Below, in pieces: positions 1 to 7,762 of a stretch of DNA of 64,000 nt. The translations under genes were made by a program, and so were the position numbers. Location: positions 2,678 through 66,677 of the forward strand of contig RDYN01000052.1 in the NCBI GenBank assembly GCA_004293365.1. Reading direction: 5' to 3'. Position 1 is the first letter of the stretch. Each line of letters starts with the position of its first letter. The DNA comes from Oscillatoriales cyanobacterium (GTDB lineage Bacteria > Cyanobacteriota > Cyanobacteriia > Cyanobacteriales > Microcoleaceae). The notes under the pieces are model-generated. The model was not told where the DNA came from. It searched no databases and worked only from the letters and a program-made list of their open reading frames with translations.

Positions 1-8
1 GTTATTGT

Positions 9-80
9 TTAGAACCTACCCATTCCCAATTCCTCATTCCCAATTTCCCATTCCCCATTCCCCATTCCCCATTCCCAATT
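9..80. repeat. Heptanucleotide tandem repeat (CCCCATT type)
   Basis: Degenerate tandem copies of a 7-base unit CCCCATT/CCCAATT directly precede the response regulator start. Similar heptamer arrays recur across the window and resemble the short tandemly repeated repetitive sequences known from filamentous cyanobacteria. No gene is visible in the first 84 bases. Confidence 0.8.
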
Positions 81-84
81 AACA

Positions 85-717
85 ATGAGAATTTTAATTG
101 TTGAAGACGATCCGATGATGCAACTGGGATTAGAGCAAGTTTTAGCCGACTCCCCAGAAATAGAAATAGTAGGACAAGCTGAAGACGGATATTTAGGTGT
201 AGCAGCCGCACTGAAACTGAAACCTGATATTATTGTGATGGATATCGGTTTGCCGCGGCTGGACGGCATAGCAGCGACGCAGCAAATTAAAGCACAACTG
301 CCGGAAGTTCGAGTGGTAATGTTAACTTCTCATACGGCTGAAACTGAAATTATTGCTGCGCTTTCTAGCGGTGCTGATGCTTATTGTATTAAAGGTGCTT
401 CCGTAGACAGGCTGTTAGCGGCGATTGCAGCCGCAGCAGAGGGGGCTACCTACCTCGACCCTCAAATTGCTCGCACTGTCATCGAGCACCTCAAACCGCC
501 TATACCAGCCTCTACAACTACTTATGGCCAGTTGTCACAGCGGGAATTGGAGGTGTTAAAGTTAATGGTGGAAGGTAACAGCAATCCTGAAATTGCAGCG
601 GCGCTTTATTTGAGTCCAAATACTATTAAAACTCACGTTCGCGGTATTATGAATAAGTTGGCTGTGGACGATCGCGTGCAAGCAGCAGTTGTAGCGCTCA
701 GAAGTGGGTTGGTGTAA
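85..717 (+). CDS. NarL/FixJ-type two-component response regulator
   Basis: Cytoplasmic DNA-binding response regulator of 210 residues, a normal length for the NarL/FixJ family. The receiver domain fills about residues 1-120, with the acidic pair EDD near the N-terminus, the phosphoacceptor in IIVMDIGLP (about residue 53) and the switch Thr/Lys region in VVMLTSH and YCIKGAS. A LuxR-type helix-turn-helix follows at about 145-205 (LSQRELEVLKLMVEG, LSPNTIKTHVRGIMNKL). The start is set by the first ATG of the conserved MRILIVEDDP beginning. No cognate kinase is adjacent; the partner and regulon cannot be deduced. The gene is flanked on both sides by heptamer repeats, so it is probably a monocistron. 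Confidence 0.93.
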   Translation: MRILIVEDDPMMQLGLEQVLADSPEIEIVGQAEDGYLGVAAALKLKPDIIVMDIGLPRLDGIAATQQIKAQLPEVRVVMLTSHTAETEIIAALSSGADAYCIKGASVDRLLAAIAAAAEGATYLDPQIARTVIEHLKPPIPASTTTYGQLSQRELEVLKLMVEGNSNPEIAAALYLSPNTIKTHVRGIMNKLAVDDRVQAAVVALRSGLV

Positions 718-718
718 A

Positions 719-785
719 GAAGAAGGAAGAAGGAAGAAGGAAGAAGGAAGAAGGAAGAAGGAAGAGGGAAGAGGGAAGAAGGGGA
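719..785. repeat. Heptanucleotide tandem repeat (GGAAGAA)
   Basis: About eight to nine tandem 7-base units GGAAGAA begin two bases after the response regulator stop codon and grade into GGAAGAG variants. The same unit recurs at 3028-3075. Confidence 0.85.
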
Positions 786-818
786 GAAGGGAGAATTGCT
801 CCATTACCAATCACCCTT

Positions 819-874
819 GACTAATGACTAATGACTAATGACTAATGACTAATGACTAATGACTAATGACTAAT
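819..874. repeat. Heptanucleotide tandem repeat (GACTAAT)
   Basis: Seven to eight perfect tandem copies of GACTAAT lie just upstream of rimM. A short AT-rich stretch separates the array from the rimM start codon. The same unit recurs in degenerate form before the DUF3007 gene at about 38093-38140. Confidence 0.88.
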
Positions 875-900
875 TATTAGCAATTTGAGTAAGAGAATTT

Positions 901-1542
901 ATGTCTGAGTGGATAGAAATCGGTACAATTGTAGCAGCTCAAGGTTTATACGGGGAAGTGCGAGTCTATCCCGATTCGGATTTCCCGGAAAGGTTTATTG
1001 AACCGGGGAGGCGGTGGCTTTTACGCCCTAAGAAAACTGAGCCGGAACCGATCGAGTTTTTGGGCGGTCGCTACATTCCGGGCAAAGGGTTGTATGCTGT
1101 AGAGGTGGAGGGTGTGGAAGACCGCGATGGCGCTGAAGCGCTGCGGGGCTGCAAGTTGTTAATCGAAAAGGGCGATCGACCTTACCTCGAACCTGATGAG
1201 TTTTACGTGCAAGATTTGATCGGTATGGAAGTGTTCAACCAGTTAACCGGCGAAATCTTAGGTAAGGTAAGCGATATTATTCCCGCAGGTAACGACCTTT
1301 TAGAAGTAGAAACAAACCTAAATCCGCCGGAACCTGTCGCCCTAGAACTAGCTAAGCCAAAACGCCCGGAAACTCCCACAGCAAACGCTGACCCCAGAAA
1401 TACCCGCAAGCCACGGAAAATCCGCGTTAAAGAACCTAAATCAACTAAAATTTTGATTCCTTTTGTGCAAGAGATTGTGCCAATTGTTGACTTGGAACAA
1501 GGCAGAATTGAAATTGTCCCTCCTCCTGGTTTGTTGGAATAA
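901..1542 (+). CDS. rimM: Ribosome maturation factor RimM
   Basis: RimM binds ribosomal protein S19 and assists maturation of the 16S rRNA 3' domain of the 30S subunit (family knowledge). The N-terminal RimM domain shows the hallmark start WIEIGTIVAAQGLYGEVRV, and the central region has the conserved DRDGAEALRGCKL and LIEKGDRPYLEPDEFYVQDL segments leading into a PRC-barrel. The protein is 213 residues, longer than the roughly 170-180 of many bacteria. The extra length is a Pro/Lys/Arg-rich insertion at about residues 140-180 before the final strands ILIPFVQEIVPIVD; such insertions occur in cyanobacterial RimM. It is flanked by heptamer repeats and appears monocistronic. Confidence 0.95.
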   Translation: MSEWIEIGTIVAAQGLYGEVRVYPDSDFPERFIEPGRRWLLRPKKTEPEPIEFLGGRYIPGKGLYAVEVEGVEDRDGAEALRGCKLLIEKGDRPYLEPDEFYVQDLIGMEVFNQLTGEILGKVSDIIPAGNDLLEVETNLNPPEPVALELAKPKRPETPTANADPRNTRKPRKIRVKEPKSTKILIPFVQEIVPIVDLEQGRIEIVPPPGLLE

Positions 1543-1597
1543 ATCTATAGCCTTTCTCAGGTAAATTAGGGCATCGGGCAAAGAGGGCATCGGGCAT

Positions 1598-1763
1598 AGG
1601 ATAATAGGTAATGGATAATAGGTAATAGGTAATAGGTAATAGGTAATAGGTAATAGGTAATAGTTAGTGGTTACTTGTTAGTCATTTTTATAATAACCAA
1701 TGCCCTATGCCCCATGCCCCATGCCCCATGCCCTATGCCCTATGCCCTATGCCCCATTACCAA
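1598..1763. repeat. Two adjoining heptanucleotide arrays (AGGTAAT, then CCCCATG/CCCTATG)
   Basis: Downstream of rimM, about eight copies of AGGTAAT (1600-1665) are followed by copies of CCCCATG/CCCTATG (about 1700-1757). Both have strict 7-base periodicity. They fill the convergent spacer between rimM and the PsiE-like gene. Confidence 0.85.
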
Positions 1764-1772
1764 TTCCCGATA

Positions 1773-2231
1773 TTAATCTTTTCCTTTATTTGCAAACCGC
1801 ACTATCAAGTAACTGATGGAAAGCGCGAAAATTGCTGCCGATAAACCAATTAAGTCGGCTGCGGTTTTTTTTTCTAGGTCAAGAATGATAATTTTTCGAG
1901 ATACTGCTATCAAAGAAGTTACAATAACTAGCTCTACTTGAATTACGTGCTTTTTCAGATAAGCTGTAATATTTTCCAAGATTTCCAGGGCAATTAAAAC
2001 ATTTAAAAATAACCCAAATATGACAAACAAGGTCTCTTTTAACAAACTCTCGTGGTCGGTGAGCAATTCTTTTGCTAAATAAATCAGCAAATCGCAAACG
2101 CTGACGATAATTACCAAAATCATCGCCAGCGATAAAATTTTGGATATTATGACTTCTACATTTTCTGTAAAATGCAAAAATTGTTCATCGCTGCCAAACT
2201 TACAAATTTGCCTAAATAGTTTTTTCAGCAT
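1773..2231 (-). CDS. PsiE-like (phosphate-starvation-inducible) integral membrane protein
   Basis: This 152-residue protein has four hydrophobic segments: about 32-52 (ILSLAMILVIIVSVCDLLIY), 68-88 (FVIFGLFLNVLIALEIL), 97-115 (IQVELVIVTSLIAVSRKI) and 127-147 (IGLSAAIFALSISYLIV). The pattern, with the ALEILENI motif after the second segment and the VELVIVT...RKIIILD stretch, is typical of the PsiE family. The molecular function of that family is not established, so the name is a family assignment only. The start is the first ATG in frame; no strong ribosome-binding site is obvious. No phosphate-regulatory element was identified upstream. Confidence 0.8.
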   Translation of the reverse strand: MLKKLFRQICKFGSDEQFLHFTENVEVIISKILSLAMILVIIVSVCDLLIYLAKELLTDHESLLKETLFVIFGLFLNVLIALEILENITAYLKKHVIQVELVIVTSLIAVSRKIIILDLEKKTAADLIGLSAAIFALSISYLIVRFANKGKD

Positions 2232-2410
2232 ACCCGTGATATCGTGTGCGTTGAATTACCCGCAATCAACTTCTGTCCCTTGGTTGGGGCGGGTTTATGT
2301 AGATTGTTTGTCTGAATTATAGATCGTTGGTGGAACGCGCTCCTACAAATATTGCGGTTAATTTACCGGACATACTAGGATTTAGTCAACATTCAAGACA
2401 ATTTTCCTAT

Positions 2411-2448
2411 AAAAAAACCTCAAACTATTGTCTAGCAATAGTTTGAGG
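2411..2448 (-). terminator. Rho-independent terminator of the RRM gene
   Basis: A perfect 13-bp stem (2418-2430 paired with 2436-2448) with a 5-base loop is followed on the minus strand by seven T residues. It lies about 120 bases beyond the stop codon of the RNA-binding protein gene. The remaining spacer 2232-2566 shows no gene. Confidence 0.8.
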
Positions 2449-2566
2449 ACTTTAAGACGCGGTACGATCGCACAAACAACTATCTATTCTCAACAGAAAA
2501 TGATTGTTGACTGCTTGTTCGCACCCTCCTACATACGGTCAAGCTAAAAATTTAGCTTGGGTGGGT

Positions 2567-2872
2567 TTAGTAGCGGCGAGAAGAGCGGTCGTTGTTGCCC
2601 CAGTTACCGCTGTTGGAAGAACCGCGCTCTTCGCGGGGTTTTGCCTTGTTGACCTTGAGGTCGCGACCCATCCACTCAGCACCGTCAAGAGCCTCAATGG
2701 CTGCGGCTTCTTCTGCTTCTGTAGACATTTCTACGAAAGCAAAGCCCCGCATCCGACCTGTTTCGCGGTCAGCAGGCAATTGAACGCGCTTTACTGTGCC
2801 GTACTCTCCAAAAGTTTGGTTGAGGTGCTCCTGCGTTACTTCGTAGGATAAATTGCCGACATAGATAGACAT
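2567..2872 (-). CDS. RRM-type RNA-binding protein (cyanobacterial Rbp family)
   Basis: This 101-residue protein has a single RNA recognition motif at residues 1-80. RNP2 is IYVGNL (residues 3-8) and RNP1 is RGFAFVEM (about 42-49), both with the aromatic residues needed for RNA stacking. The short C-terminal tail is Gly/Ser/Asn/Arg-rich (RGSSNSGNWGNNDRSSRRY). This layout matches cyanobacterial Rbp proteins, several of which are cold-inducible and affect mRNA localisation or stability (family knowledge). The start MSIYVGNL is the family start. A strong terminator follows. The AT-rich leader upstream may mediate cold regulation, but no specific element is proven. Confidence 0.93.
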   Translation of the reverse strand: MSIYVGNLSYEVTQEHLNQTFGEYGTVKRVQLPADRETGRMRGFAFVEMSTEAEEAAAIEALDGAEWMGRDLKVNKAKPREERGSSNSGNWGNNDRSSRRY

Positions 2873-3441
2873 TGAACATTCTCCAGAATCGAGGTTGTAG
2901 AGATTTAAATCCGGAGGAACGCCGATCGAACGAACTGTACTGCCGAAAATAAAGCCTTATAAAAATATTATAGCACCTATAGGTGCAAACTGCAATTTTT
3001 CAATCTGGGCGATCGACTAAAAATAAGGAGGAAGGAAGAAGGAAGAAGGAAGAAGGAAGAAGGAAGAAGGAAAAAGCCCCAATAAAGCAGGAAAAACTAG
3101 AAAAAATAAATTTAATTTTATTGATTCGCGAACTCTGCCGGAGAACGCAGCTTGTCGGATGCGTAATAGCTCAAAATTATTCGATAATCCTGCCCAAAAA
3201 TTAGGTACAAGCCCCAAACTTATGTCGTGGATATCGGCAAATTTTAGACTCCTGTTCAAACTCCCAGATTGCATCTGTGGAGTAAATCTCAAAGCTCAAA
3301 TCGACTGACAAAGGTCTTGATTCCTGTAGAGCGCCCTGCGATTGTGCCTCAGCCATAGTTAAGCAACTGGGTTTCTTGACAAAAAAACTGGAATTTTATT
3401 TGAGTATGTGGCAAGAAACCAAGGTAGATTTGGACGGCAGC
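2873..3441. other. Spacer between narB and the RRM gene
   Basis: No convincing gene. The region holds an AT-rich promoter-proximal stretch for the RRM gene, a GGAAGAA heptamer array (3028-3075), and a weak inverted repeat (3369-3378 with 3412-3420, GGTTTCTTG/CAAGAAACC) downstream of narB that could help end the nitrate operon transcript. Reading frames here run through the heptamer repeat and have no recognisable protein features. Confidence 0.6.
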
Positions 3442-5625
3442 TTAAGAATTGACGGTGACGGTGGATTTTTCCCAATTAAACTCCCCAACTTCTGCGACAA
3501 CTTCGGCCGGAGTTTCTGCGCCCACGAGTACCAACTGCACCGCACAAGCTTTTAACTCGGGCTGTTTGGAATCTGGACAACTTGCAGGATGAGTCATGGC
3601 ATTGGCTTCAGCACTTTCTGCCCACAGAGAACCCCAGTGCATCGGTACAAATAGCGTACCAGGGGCGATCGCCTTGGTGACTTTTGCGGGAAACTGAGCC
3701 TTACCGCGGCGCGATCGAACTTCTAGCAAATCTCCCTCCTTAATCTGCAATTTAGCAGCATCGCGGGGGTGAATTTCCAAAAACGGATTGGGGTGCAATT
3801 GATTAATTTTCTCGGTTCTCCCCGTGCGCGTCATCGTGTGCCAGTGTCCGTAAACTCTCCCCGTTGTCAACACAAACGGATAGTCGGGATCGGGAGGTTC
3901 TGCGAGTCCCCGCGAGTGATAGGCCGAAAATCTCGCCCGCGCGTCGGGAGTGTGAAAACGCCTGTCAGTATACAGCCGTTTCGCTTCATTCGCTGGATGC
4001 ACAGGCTTATTTTCGGGACACGGCCACTGCTGCGGGCCGTGTACGCGCAAATACTCGTGGCTGAGGCCTGTCACGTCGCAAGGCCTTCCCCCTGTCAACT
4101 GCACGTACTCTTTGTATACGTCAGCGCTGCTGTCGAAAGCAAAGTGTTGGGTAAAACCCAACCGGCGGCCGACTTCTGCGAAAATCTTCCAGTCGTCGCG
4201 CGCTTCCCCGGATGGCGGATCGAAACCGGGACAAAAGGTCACCCGGCGTTCGGAATTCGTCATCACTCCGGTTTTTTCGCTCCACTGGGTTGCAGGCAGG
4301 AGGATGTGAGCGTAGGCTGAGGTTTCCGTGGGATAGTAGGCTTCTTGATACACCGTAAAGGGCGATCGCAGCAAAGCAGCTTTTGTCCGTTCCAAATCCG
4401 GCATACTCACCACCGGATTGGTGGCTGCAATCCACAGCAACTCCACATCGCCAGTTTCCAAACCCGTAATCATCTCCCAAGCATTGCGCCCAGGATTCGG
4501 GGAAATGCTTCCCGGTGCGATTCCCCAAAACTCCTCGACTTGGGTTCTGTGTTCGGCATTTTTCACAAAGCGGTAGCCTGGAAGCAAGTGAGAAAGTCCG
4601 CCCGCTTCGCGCCCTCCCATCGCGTTGGGCTGGCCGGTGAGGGAAAACGGGCCGCATCCCGGTTTGCCGATTTGACCGGTCATCAAGTGCAAATTAATCA
4701 GCGATCGCACCTTTGCCGTACCTTCGGAGGACTGGTTAATTCCCATTGACCACAGAGACAAAACCCGCTGCGACTGTTCCCAATAGTTAGCGGCCGTTTC
4801 TAATTCGCTAACAGTAATGCCGCACCGCGAGGCTACAAAATCCGGCGCGTAGTTGCTGATAACTTCAGTAAAAGCTGAAAAATTCGCCGTGCATTCTTGA
4901 ATAAACTCAGGATCGATTGCCCGCCTGCGTAACAGCAAATATGCGATTCCGTTCAGCAAATCTATATCCGTCCCCGGTTTAATTGCTAAGTGCAAATCGG
5001 CTACTTCAGCAGTCGGAGTCCGCCTCGGATCTACCACAACCATCTTGACATTGGGATGCTTTTTGTGGTACTTTGCTAATCGGTTGAATACAATTGGATG
5101 GCACTCCGCTGTATTGCTGCCGATAATAAAAGCGCAATCTGTTAATTCTAAATCGTCGTAACAGCAAGGCGGCCCGTCCGAACCAAAACTTTGAACGTAT
5201 CCCGAAACCGCTGAAGACATACACAAGCGAGAATTTGCATCAAAATTATTAGTGCCCAGACAACCTTTCATCAGTTTCTGGGCAACATAATAATCTTCTG
5301 TAGCGAATTGACCCGAGCCGTAAACGCACATAGCGTCAGGGCCGCTCGTGCTGCGAATTGTCTGGATGCGGTTAACAATGGCATCGAGAGCTTCGTCCCA
5401 GCTAGCGCGGCGGAAGGGTTGGTCGAGAGTCTCTCGCATCATCGGATAAAGTAGCCGATCGCTCCGAATAGACTCTGTTACCGTTGCTCCCTTAATACAA
5501 ACCATGCCCTGGCTCGATGGGTGATTGCGATCGCCCCGGACTTTCCAAGTTTGTTTTTTGTCGGGAACAACTTCTAGACCGCAACCTACACCGCAGTAAG
5601 GGCAAAGAGTTTTTATAGTTTCCAT
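3442..5625 (-). CDS. narB: Ferredoxin-dependent assimilatory nitrate reductase NarB
   Basis: NarB reduces nitrate to nitrite in the cytoplasm with electrons from reduced ferredoxin, using a bis-MGD molybdenum cofactor and one [4Fe-4S] cluster. The cluster ligands are visible at the N-terminus (C8 and C11 in [10 protein letters not shown]15, and C43 in GMVCIKGA). The molybdopterin oxidoreductase body follows, with the conserved SRLCMSSAV segment carrying the Mo-ligand cysteine at about residue 135, and the C-terminal dinucleotide-binding domain includes [19 protein letters not shown]. Length 727 residues matches cyanobacterial NarB. It is the last gene of the nir-nrt-nar operon, separated from nrtD by a 352-base spacer filled with hairpin repeats that may alter its expression relative to the transporter. 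Confidence 0.96.
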   Translation of the reverse strand: METIKTLCPYCGVGCGLEVVPDKKQTWKVRGDRNHPSSQGMVCIKGATVTESIRSDRLLYPMMRETLDQPFRRASWDEALDAIVNRIQTIRSTSGPDAMCVYGSGQFATEDYYVAQKLMKGCLGTNNFDANSRLCMSSAVSGYVQSFGSDGPPCCYDDLELTDCAFIIGSNTAECHPIVFNRLAKYHKKHPNVKMVVVDPRRTPTAEVADLHLAIKPGTDIDLLNGIAYLLLRRRAIDPEFIQECTANFSAFTEVISNYAPDFVASRCGITVSELETAANYWEQSQRVLSLWSMGINQSSEGTAKVRSLINLHLMTGQIGKPGCGPFSLTGQPNAMGGREAGGLSHLLPGYRFVKNAEHRTQVEEFWGIAPGSISPNPGRNAWEMITGLETGDVELLWIAATNPVVSMPDLERTKAALLRSPFTVYQEAYYPTETSAYAHILLPATQWSEKTGVMTNSERRVTFCPGFDPPSGEARDDWKIFAEVGRRLGFTQHFAFDSSADVYKEYVQLTGGRPCDVTGLSHEYLRVHGPQQWPCPENKPVHPANEAKRLYTDRRFHTPDARARFSAYHSRGLAEPPDPDYPFVLTTGRVYGHWHTMTRTGRTEKINQLHPNPFLEIHPRDAAKLQIKEGDLLEVRSRRGKAQFPAKVTKAIAPGTLFVPMHWGSLWAESAEANAMTHPASCPDSKQPELKACAVQLVLVGAETPAEVVAEVGEFNWEKSTVTVNS

Positions 5626-5790
5626 CTGGTGATTTTAGATGCTAATTTTTGAAAGCTAATGGATAATTCGTAATTCGTCATTATAGTCGGAACTGAGGGC
5701 TCCTGCAAATAATGTATCTAAAATTACTAAATTACCGCAAAAATGCTTTACATAAGCGGAAAATACCCTGATTTAAAATTAACCGCTAAT

Positions 5791-5959
5791 AAGGACTAAA
5801 GTCCTCACTACAAACCTGCCATTAGATTGGTTTGTAGTGAGGACTTTAGTCCTCAGAAATAAGGACTAAAGTCCTCACTACAAACCTGCCATCATATTGG
5901 TTTGTAGTGAGGACTTTAGTCCTCAGAAATAAGGACTAAAGTCCTCACTACAAACCTGC
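5791..5959. repeat. Tandem hairpin repeats (GGACTAAAGTCC family) between nrtD and narB
   Basis: Five half-units of about 26 bases, core AAGGACTAAAGTCCTCACTACAAAC, alternate in orientation. They form two tandemly duplicated long hairpins plus one extra half. The array occupies the 352-base spacer 5626-5977, which otherwise has no gene. Transcription of narB must pass through it. Confidence 0.9.
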
Positions 5960-5977
5960 GAAAATGGTATAAGTCAC

Positions 5978-7657
5978 CTACTTCGCTGTTTTAACTTCTA
6001 AGACGCCGCCGCCGCCGCTGGTCGGGCTAAAAGTTACTTGGAAATCAGCAGTTTTTTGAGCGCCTGCGGCGGCACCTGCGGGAGTTTGCAAAACCGGCAG
6101 GGGAGTTTCTTTGACGAAATCTTTAGCTGCTTTATTTGTGGGCTCGAACTGTAGGATATCTCCGTTTTGTTTCACTTTGACTCGATAGGTCAAACTTTGG
6201 GTAAATGTCGGAGTTGTCTTCCAATTTTCGTCAATTCGTGCATACAACTGATTGCCGATCGCCTCAAGTTCGGCTTTGTCGGAAATCCCTGAAGCTGCAC
6301 TGGTTGCTGCTGTGGGTGCGGCGGCAGGAGTTGCAGCAGCAATTGGTGCAGGGCTGGCTGCGATCGGTGCAGGACTTGCAGCAGCACTCGGTGCAGGACT
6401 TGCAGCAGCACTCGGTGCAGGGCTGGCTGCAATTGGTGCAGGACTTACAGCAGCACTCGGTGCAGGGCTGGCTGCGATCGGTGCAGGACTGGGGGGAGAA
6501 CTGACAACCGCCGTCGCAGTGGGTGCCGGTGCAGTTGCTGCCAGCTTGGCTTGCTTGAGTTGGCTGGAAACACCAGATGTATTGACAGCAGCTAAAGTCG
6601 CCATTGCTACCAACCACGAAACTGCCAGGACAGCACCTTTGATTGGCGAGGCTTCTAGGGGTTGTGCAGCGTGAGGTACAAAAGATACCGGTGGCATCGG
6701 CTTGTCAGCAGTAGGCCCAGGCTTTTTGCTAGCTGGTAATGGCAGGACGACGGGTGCTAGATCCGACTCTGTTGTATCCTCTTCGTGGTGCGCGTAGCGA
6801 GAGAACAAGAACTCTAAAGCAAAGTTGCGGAGTTCGTAATATTTCGGATCTTCCATGATCCGCGTGCGGTTGCGGGGACGGCTGAAGGGAATCTGCATAT
6901 CTTCGCCGATCGATGCAGCAGGGCCGTTGGTCATCATTACGATGCGATCGGATAAAAACAAAGCTTCATCGATATCGTGAGTAATCATGACGATCGTAAT
7001 TTTGTACTCGCTCCAAATTTTCAGCAATTCTTCCTGCAACTCTTCCCTGGTAATCGGATCTAGAGCTCCGAAGGGTTCGTCCAAAATCAACAGTTTGGGG
7101 CGAGTTGCCAGGGCTCGGGCGATCGCCACCCGCTGTTTCATACCGCCGGACAACTGTCCCGGTCTTTTTTGGCAAGCTTCGGTGAGACCCACTAATTCCA
7201 AGTTATCCTTGACGATCTTGTCGTGTTCCTCTGCGGACTTGTCAGCGTAAACAGTTTCAACGCCGAGGTGGATGTTTTCAGTCGCCGTCAGCCACGGTAG
7301 CAGCGAGTAGTTTTGGAATACCACCATGCGATCGGGGCCCGGTTCAGTAATCCGCGCACCTTCGAGAGCAACTTCTCCGCTTGTCGGCCCGTTGAATCCC
7401 GCAATCATGTTTAGCAAGGTTGATTTGCCACAGCCCGAGTGACCGATCAAACAAATAAATTCGCCTTCATTAATCGTCAGGTTCACACCGTCGAGAATGA
7501 CAAAAGGTTTTTCTGGTTCTTTAAGATTTGGGTAGACTTTCGATACATCTTTAATAGTCAAAAAGCCTGGTTTCTTACTTTGAATCTTCGTTGCCTGGGG
7601 CGTTTTGAGAGTTTGCATATTTTCAGGATTTGGTTGGGGGTTTGCGGAATTAGACAT
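5978..7657 (-). CDS. nrtD: Nitrate/nitrite ABC transporter ATPase NrtD with a long C-terminal extension
   Basis: ATP-hydrolysing subunit of the nitrate/nitrite importer on the cytoplasmic membrane face. Residues 30-290 form a standard ABC ATPase: Walker A GHSGCGKST (72-80), signature LSGGMKQR, Walker B LLILDEPFGALD and a switch-histidine segment MITHDIDEAL. Typical NrtD ends near residue 275; this one has 559 residues. The extra part comprises a charged/proline linker, a single predicted membrane span at about 339-357 (AVLAVSWLVAMATLAAV), about 80 residues of Ser-Pro-Ala repeats (372-452) and a C-terminal domain (about 452-559) with the pattern LYARIDENWKTTPTF...YRVKVKQNGDILQFEP. That pattern is loosely reminiscent of TonB/TolA C-termini, but I did not verify any homology. 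The frame stays open across the junction with no sign of a sequencing error. Confidence 0.93.
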   Translation of the reverse strand: MSNSANPQPNPENMQTLKTPQATKIQSKKPGFLTIKDVSKVYPNLKEPEKPFVILDGVNLTINEGEFICLIGHSGCGKSTLLNMIAGFNGPTSGEVALEGARITEPGPDRMVVFQNYSLLPWLTATENIHLGVETVYADKSAEEHDKIVKDNLELVGLTEACQKRPGQLSGGMKQRVAIARALATRPKLLILDEPFGALDPITREELQEELLKIWSEYKITIVMITHDIDEALFLSDRIVMMTNGPAASIGEDMQIPFSRPRNRTRIMEDPKYYELRNFALEFLFSRYAHHEEDTTESDLAPVVLPLPASKKPGPTADKPMPPVSFVPHAAQPLEASPIKGAVLAVSWLVAMATLAAVNTSGVSSQLKQAKLAATAPAPTATAVVSSPPSPAPIAASPAPSAAVSPAPIAASPAPSAAASPAPSAAASPAPIAASPAPIAAATPAAAPTAATSAASGISDKAELEAIGNQLYARIDENWKTTPTFTQSLTYRVKVKQNGDILQFEPTNKAAKDFVKETPLPVLQTPAGAAAGAQKTADFQVTFSPTSGGGGVLEVKTAK

Positions 7658-7762
7658 GAGAATTTAGGATTAAGGGTTGGTAAGAGAGGTAATTAGGAAG
7701 CGGGAAATGTGGAGTCTTGTTTCCTGATTCCTTACTCTTCACTCCCTCTTCCTATTTTCCGG

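Noticed and set aside
3017-3292. 91-residue protein on the minus strand
   Set aside because: Its C-terminal third is translated GGAAGAA repeat and the rest has no features.
6190-6674. Ala/Gly- or Gln/Cys-rich proteins opposite or overlapping nrtD
   Set aside because: They are shadow frames of the Ser-Pro-Ala repeat region of NrtD; no start signals or family features.
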